64,000 nucleotides of DNA, from NCBI GenBank assembly GCA_011033025.1, contig WFMF01000096.1, positions 62,001-126,000 of the forward strand, given 5' to 3'. The position numbers were made by a program, and so were the translations under genes. Positions 60,101-64,000 of this stretch are shown one piece after another. This DNA is from Beroe forskalii (taxonomy: Eukaryota; Ctenophora; Nuda; Beroida; Beroidae). The notes beneath the pieces were generated by a model. The model worked only from the letters and a program-made list of their open reading frames with translations. It did not search any database and was not told where the DNA came from. The number at the start of each line of letters is the position of its first letter. Within the stretch, counting starts at the first letter, position 1.

Positions 60101-61195
60101 GGAAATAAACTTTTAAGTTATTAATTACTTTATTACTAGATCAAGATTGTGACTTCAAATTACTGTTCTAATTGAAATCACCACTCAATTTACGTTTTAC
60201 CAACTGTGTAAATCAGCTAATAATCGGTATCATAAGATCATACTCGTAATTGTCGGGGTAAGAATATTGAAGCAAAGTCCTTAGTGAGTTAGTGAGCTAA
60301 ATGTGCAAGCTAAGCAGAGCAGAGGAACAGGCTCTGGTTGTACTTTTGCTATTGCAAGATCCAAGTCACGCAGTGTACTTGAAGTTACGAAGTACCTACA
60401 TTCTGGTGAATCATTCTAGAGAGTGTACATCATGCAGGCTCATGACCTGCTTTCATAGCTCATATCCTAGACCACCCTATATAGCAGGTCCATTCTGTAG
60501 CACAGTCTATGGTATGTAATATATAGGCACACTGTACATTTTACACGCTGCATTTTAGATGTCACACAGCTGCAATATGCTATTACTACTACTTCTCTGC
60601 AATGCAACATATAACTGCATGCACAACATTTAGCAGCAAAGTTTCAAGGTGGGAGACACGTGATAAATTTCAACAGTATGTGTGTGTCTCTGAGTTAACA
60701 GACTCCAGAGATTCTTTGACAGAGTTCCTCCAACCTAAGGAAGTTAGGAGAGCACCATCTCACAGGTTCACCACTTGCAACTTACTTTTGATAATAACAT
60801 TATGCTATTACTTTTACTACTATCACTACACAAAGACACTGGAACACCATTCAAGTTTTATAATCATTGGGAAATTATGAGCTGACCATGGTGCAAAATT
60901 AAATGAATATATTAAAATTTGCTCTCTTAAATTTCAACCAATGCTCATGTATCATACAGATACCCAAAACTTTCCATCATTGTCTACTTAATGAGAGCAT
61001 GAAATTATTTTGCAAAATGAATGCTGATCATAGAATATGGAATCATAAATAAAAGTTTTGTAAGAAAAAATTAGGAAAACTGACCTGAGCAAGGAGAGAA
61101 GATTCATCAGCATAAATGATAGGTTTACGGCACTTTGTGGCATATAAACAGAAATAAACACAAAGTACAATGATAGAAAAACACATGTAAATCAT
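42196..61195 (-). CDS. ABHD1/3-type alpha/beta-hydrolase (ten exons, complete)
   Basis: Members of this YheT-like family are membrane-anchored lipases; ABHD3 cleaves medium-chain phosphatidylcholines. Exons (minus): 61085-61195, 59956-60020, 59695-59791, 49476-49606, 47722-47917, 47501-47565, 45721-45840, 43847-43963, 43480-43615 and 42196-42366. All are GT-AG with matching phases, giving 1209 nt and 402 residues (human ABHD3 is about 409). An N-terminal membrane segment (residues 3-19, FSIIVLCVYFCLY) is followed by KPIIY and LPDGGE. The core has VIFLIVPGYIG and VIFTDRGKGG; nucleophile elbow GISFGG with Ser207; MFGYNSSNEYY; acid CLNAEDDP (D339/D340); and GGHYGF with His369, so the triad is intact. 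Residues about 136-155 are an insertion relative to relatives. Intron 3 is about 10 kb. ABHD1 and ABHD3 cannot be separated; ABHD2/15 fit less well. Confidence 0.88.
43670..43775. repeat. Intronic CGTGATACGTAAT tandem repeats
   Basis: Imperfect units of about 15-20 bases (TCGTGATTCGTAACCATGAT, CATGATACGTAATCGTG) repeat about six times in intron 8 of the ABHD-like gene. Confidence 0.65.
49607..59694 (-). other. 10-kb intron 3 of the ABHD-like gene
   Basis: No nested gene could be supported on either strand. Short open frames (for example 55494-55820 plus, 51109-51471 minus) lack family similarity and exon partners. A CA microsatellite lies near 56.16-56.18 kb. One exon-like segment near 53.57-53.68 kb on the minus strand is not needed by the gene because exon 3 joins exon 4 in phase. 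Confidence 0.6.
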
Positions 61196-61934
61196 TCTTA
61201 GAGGATGTCATGTAGTCCAAACTCATATCATGCCTGATGAAAGAAAAGTTGAAAAGACTGCATACACTCTTCTTTTACCTATAACTGTATAGCAGTCTAG
61301 AGTCAAGATAAGTTAAACAATGTTCATCACATGGAGTTTAAAATGTAGTTTTTAATGGCCAAATTAACTTTGGGTCAGCACCAATCAAGCAAAAATTTAA
61401 ATAACAATAATGTAAAGATTTTACATTATTAAGCACGTAAAATAATTGGCAAATGTTTATAATTGGATGAATTGAAACTTTGAGTAATTAAGTAATTATA
61501 ATTATTAACTTTGGGATACAACTACAGTCATCTTTGAACAGTCAAGCCACAAAACTTTTCAACAGCTCTTTCCTTAGTTTTTGACAAATCTTACTGAGAC
61601 ACCAAAAACGATATGGTTTAATGAAAGCTGACACTGTGAATTTTCATTATTATTTTCATCAGAATTCAAAAATTGAAAAATAAGGGGGTTTGGGACAGTC
61701 CCCACAGGCATCCTAAGTAAACCTTATTGCAGAGTCAAAACTTTTTGCACTATTCTTTTTGTAATTCCACAATATTGAATATATATCTTGGAAAATGGCC
61801 AGACTAAATTCTAAAATGGTATGAATTCATGCCACATACCACTATGTACATACCACTATGTGTCTATGTGAATATCCTGGGAACAGGACAAATCACCTCA
61901 TGACACCTACTCACCTCATTATATTTAACCTCAG

Positions 61935-62050
61935 GCAAAGGTTAGGGTCTGAGTTAGAGTTGGGGGTCTAGATAAGGGTTAGGGTTGGGGTCTGGGTTAG
62001 GGTTGGGGTCTGGGTTGGGGTCTGGGTTAGGGTTGGGTCTGGGTTAGTGG
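61935..62050 (+). repeat. GGTTAGGGTTGGGGTCTG telomere-like minisatellite
   Basis: About six imperfect units of GGGTTAGGGTTGGGGTCT and GGGTCTGGGTTAGGG lie in tandem. They resemble degenerate TTAGGG repeats but with a TCTGGG insert, so an interstitial minisatellite is more likely than true telomere. It is followed by repeats of GCATGGACAAAACAC (62077-62150). Confidence 0.7.
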
Positions 62051-62639
62051 GTTATAGTTTAAAACTTTAAGAGGTGCATGGACAAAACACTGCCTGGGGT
62101 GCATGGACAAAACACCACCTGGGCAAAAATGCAACCTGGACAAAACACAACCTTAGAGCACAAATTGTGCAAAAGGGATGCCCATGCATAATCCTGTGAA
62201 ACAATTCTACAGTTAGGGTCAGGAGTTATGATCTGCACAAGCATTCCCATCGCCTAATTTTGCCTCTAAGGTGGCATTATGTCCAGCTGGTGGTGTTTTG
62301 TCCGGGTGGTGTTATGGTTTTAACATAACATAACTGGATAATGTTATTTAATCATCACTCTTCACAAAGACAATAATGAAGAAAAATATATAACACTATT
62401 ACACACCATTTACCTCAGGTGCCCATTACTCAATGAAAACATTCATAAATTAATCAAATTCAAATTCAAACTGATTTATTCTTTATTTTACAAAAACAAA
62501 CATGTTCAAAATACTCAATTAAAGGATCCTCCATCTTTATCACAGGCAATACAATGAAACAGTAAAACTCTGTAATGAAATGAATGGATGAATATGTTCA
62601 AAATACTAGTTGTTTATAGCCCCGTTAAGAATAACGTTT

Positions 62640-62765
62640 TGATATTTTAGAGTTAAAGGGGTAAAGGGGGTGTTGGGTGTAAATTTGAACAGGTTTTATT
62701 TTAAAAATAGGTGGGCTGCGCAACAGCAGATTGCTGGCCAACGCGCTACCCAATATATCTATAGA
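62640..62765 (-). repeat. Possible tRNA-derived short repeat
   Basis: On the minus strand, GGGTAGCGCGTTGGCCAGCA is a strong match to a tRNA D-arm/A box, with GTTCAAATTTA about 60 bases on as a weak B box. No cloverleaf could be completed, so this is more likely a SINE head or fragment than a tRNA gene. Confidence 0.35.
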
Positions 62766-63079
62766 TGATAAGATTCAGTCAAAGGCTTCAAGCCTTTGTG
62801 ATCTTCGCTAGCCTTTGCGATCTTCGCTAAATAAACTGATTTTTAATGTGATCCTTCATGATATCAAGTGAATGACATGAATGAAACTCGATGATGATAA
62901 TGAAAGGAATGAATCAAACAATTTCACACAACCACGCAAATTGACTGACAGTTTTGGAATTTAAAATTCCATCTTCAGGATCCCCGTGCGAATGTTAATC
63001 ATCCTCAGTTAGTTAATTTAATACGTGTTGTGTTGTAAGTTTAAATAAACTGAATATGTGAAAACAACTCAGTGAAAAA

Positions 63080-63635
63080 ATACTTTGATAATAAGTTAAG
63101 AGTATGAAATCACTGTGACTAATAGTTAAGAGTATGAAATCACTGCAATTAAAAAACTGGGTAAGGTTAGGTTTATGGTTAGGTGGTTTCATCGTTCTGC
63201 GTCGATCAAATGGATTGATCAAATGAAAAACGCACACAATACACTTTTATGAAGACATCCGCTCAAAAAATCAAGCGCCCGATTGTGTGCCATTTTCATT
63301 TGATCAGTTCATTCGATCGACGCGTAACAATGCAGGTGCCTGAGGTTCAGGAATGGAAGAAAAATACTGTGATAAAAATGGAGATAAAATGCTGTGAGGT
63401 GAAATGTCAAGTAGTAAAAATAAACTGAATATGTAAAAAAATACTTTGATAATAAGTTAAGAGTATGAAATCACTGTGACTAATAGTTAATAGTATGAAA
63501 TCACTGCAATTAAAAAACTGGATAAGGCCAGGTTAGGTTTATGGTTAGGTTCAGTAATGGGAGAAAAATACTGTAATAAAAAATGGAGATAAAATGCTGT
63601 GAGGTGAAATGTCAAGTAGTAAAAATTCAGGCTCC
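63080..63635. repeat. Tandem duplication of about 360 bp, one copy interrupted by a MITE
   Basis: The segment with TAAGTTAAGAGTATGAAATC, then GGTTTATGGTTAGG, then GGAGATAAAATGCTGTGAGG occurs at 63090-63420 and again at 63450-63630. The first copy carries a 161-base insertion (63181-63341); the second shows the uninterrupted sequence. Confidence 0.75.
63181..63341. mobile_element. GATC-rich MITE copy 3 (about 161 bp)
   Basis: The inverted ends are AGGTGGTTTCATCGTTCTGC and the complement of GTAACAATGCAGGTGCCT, with CGTCGATCAAATGG-type arms as in copies 1 and 2. AGG is present at both junctions and may be the target duplication; the neighbouring tandem copy is the empty site. Confidence 0.75.
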
Positions 63636-63849
63636 TGAATATCCCTACTACTGACTTAAAGAATTGGGATGTGATCTGCAAGAGATCCAGACAGATACCC
63701 CTGCACAAGATCACCCACTACAGGAGATCCCAGTTGAATGAATCACAAATATTAAGTGTGATTTCATGGTGTTTTAGCAAGAATTCATTTAAAAAACCAA
63801 CTCATTAGACATCTTGTTTGTTTATCGATGATAGACCCAATCCCCTATA

Positions 63850-64000
63850 ACCTTGTCAGGCGTCGCGTTGCCTGACCCCCTCGACGTCGCGTCAGACAAC
63901 TATAACCAGGGGCGTAGCGGAACTCCGTGCGCGTAACCAGGGTCCTAGTTAGGGCAAGACCCTTCCGAGCGAGTAACGACGCGCCGCGCACCGCTCAGTG
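63850..64000. repeat. GC-rich hairpin cluster at window end
   Basis: Contains GTCAGGCGTCGCGTTGCCTGAC (63855-63876, inverted repeat), CTGACCCCCTCGACGTCGCG and CTATAACCAGGGG...AACCAGGGTCCTAGTTAGGG, members of the same short GC-rich families found at 28 kb, 40.3 kb and in the foldback cores. Confidence 0.65.

Larger units (their letters stand above)
61196..64000. other. Repeat-rich region upstream of the ABHD-like gene
   Basis: No coding exon recognised. Includes the presumed promoter of the ABHD-like gene just above 61195, a telomere-like array, a possible tRNA-like A box, a tandem duplication carrying a MITE, and a GC-rich hairpin cluster at the window end. Confidence 0.5.

Noticed and set aside
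62700..62765. tRNA gene on the minus strand
   Set aside because: A box is good but no acceptor stem or canonical T-arm can be paired; recorded only as a possible tRNA-derived repeat.

Overview
The window is nuclear DNA from an animal. Genes have spliced coding exons with GT-AG borders and match animal families. It is AT-rich, with sharp GC-rich islands that coincide with mobile or hairpin-forming repeats. Synaptonemal complex protein 3, MSH5 and a ciliary-type Tctex light chain point to a sexually reproducing, ciliated metazoan. I cannot name the lineage from sequence alone. An invertebrate is likely, possibly a marine or early-branching one.

Layout. 1-7.2 kb, plus strand: the 3' end of MSH5 (meiotic MutS homologue), a CPEB-type translational regulator whose 5' exons appear to encode a Tudor-like domain, and a complete five-exon SYCP3. 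Three germline or meiosis-type genes in a row is notable. 8.0-11.6 kb, plus: a seven-exon Tctex1-domain dynein light chain gene whose exon 3 lies in a tandem repeat with two decoy exon copies. 11.6-20.3 kb: no convincing gene, but a TA-flanked MITE and a TGTACA-rich palindromic cluster. 20.4-22.8 kb, minus: a two-exon OXR1/NCOA7-like LysM-TLDc gene. 23.05-27.31 kb and 33.98-37.99 kb: two copies of a roughly 4 kb foldback element, each with a perfect 8-bp target duplication, nested inverted arms, long GGGGCTA-type minisatellites and a 1-kb core. The second copy is inverted relative to the first. 29.1-32.5 kb, minus: an unrecognised acidic protein gene with a KKRVRF protein phosphatase 1 docking-like motif. 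42.2-61.2 kb, minus: a complete ten-exon ABHD1/3-type alpha/beta-hydrolase gene, assembled here in phase (402 residues). 61.2-64 kb: repeats only.

The most unusual content is mobile DNA. It includes the two giant foldbacks, a 602-bp element made of a GTCCCAATT minisatellite between inverted ends, a 48-bp insertion with an 8-bp target duplication, a GATC-rich MITE family for which two related empty sites exist in the same window, and a nested set (foldback in the target duplication of one short retroposon; MITE inside the other). Short GC-rich hairpin motifs from these families recur at many sites and in the foldback core.

Three genes (CPEB, OXR1-like, the RVxF gene) each show one apparent single-base frame break close to a homopolymer. 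This fits assembly indels best. All exon models are read by eye from splice signals and phase; none is confirmed by transcripts.
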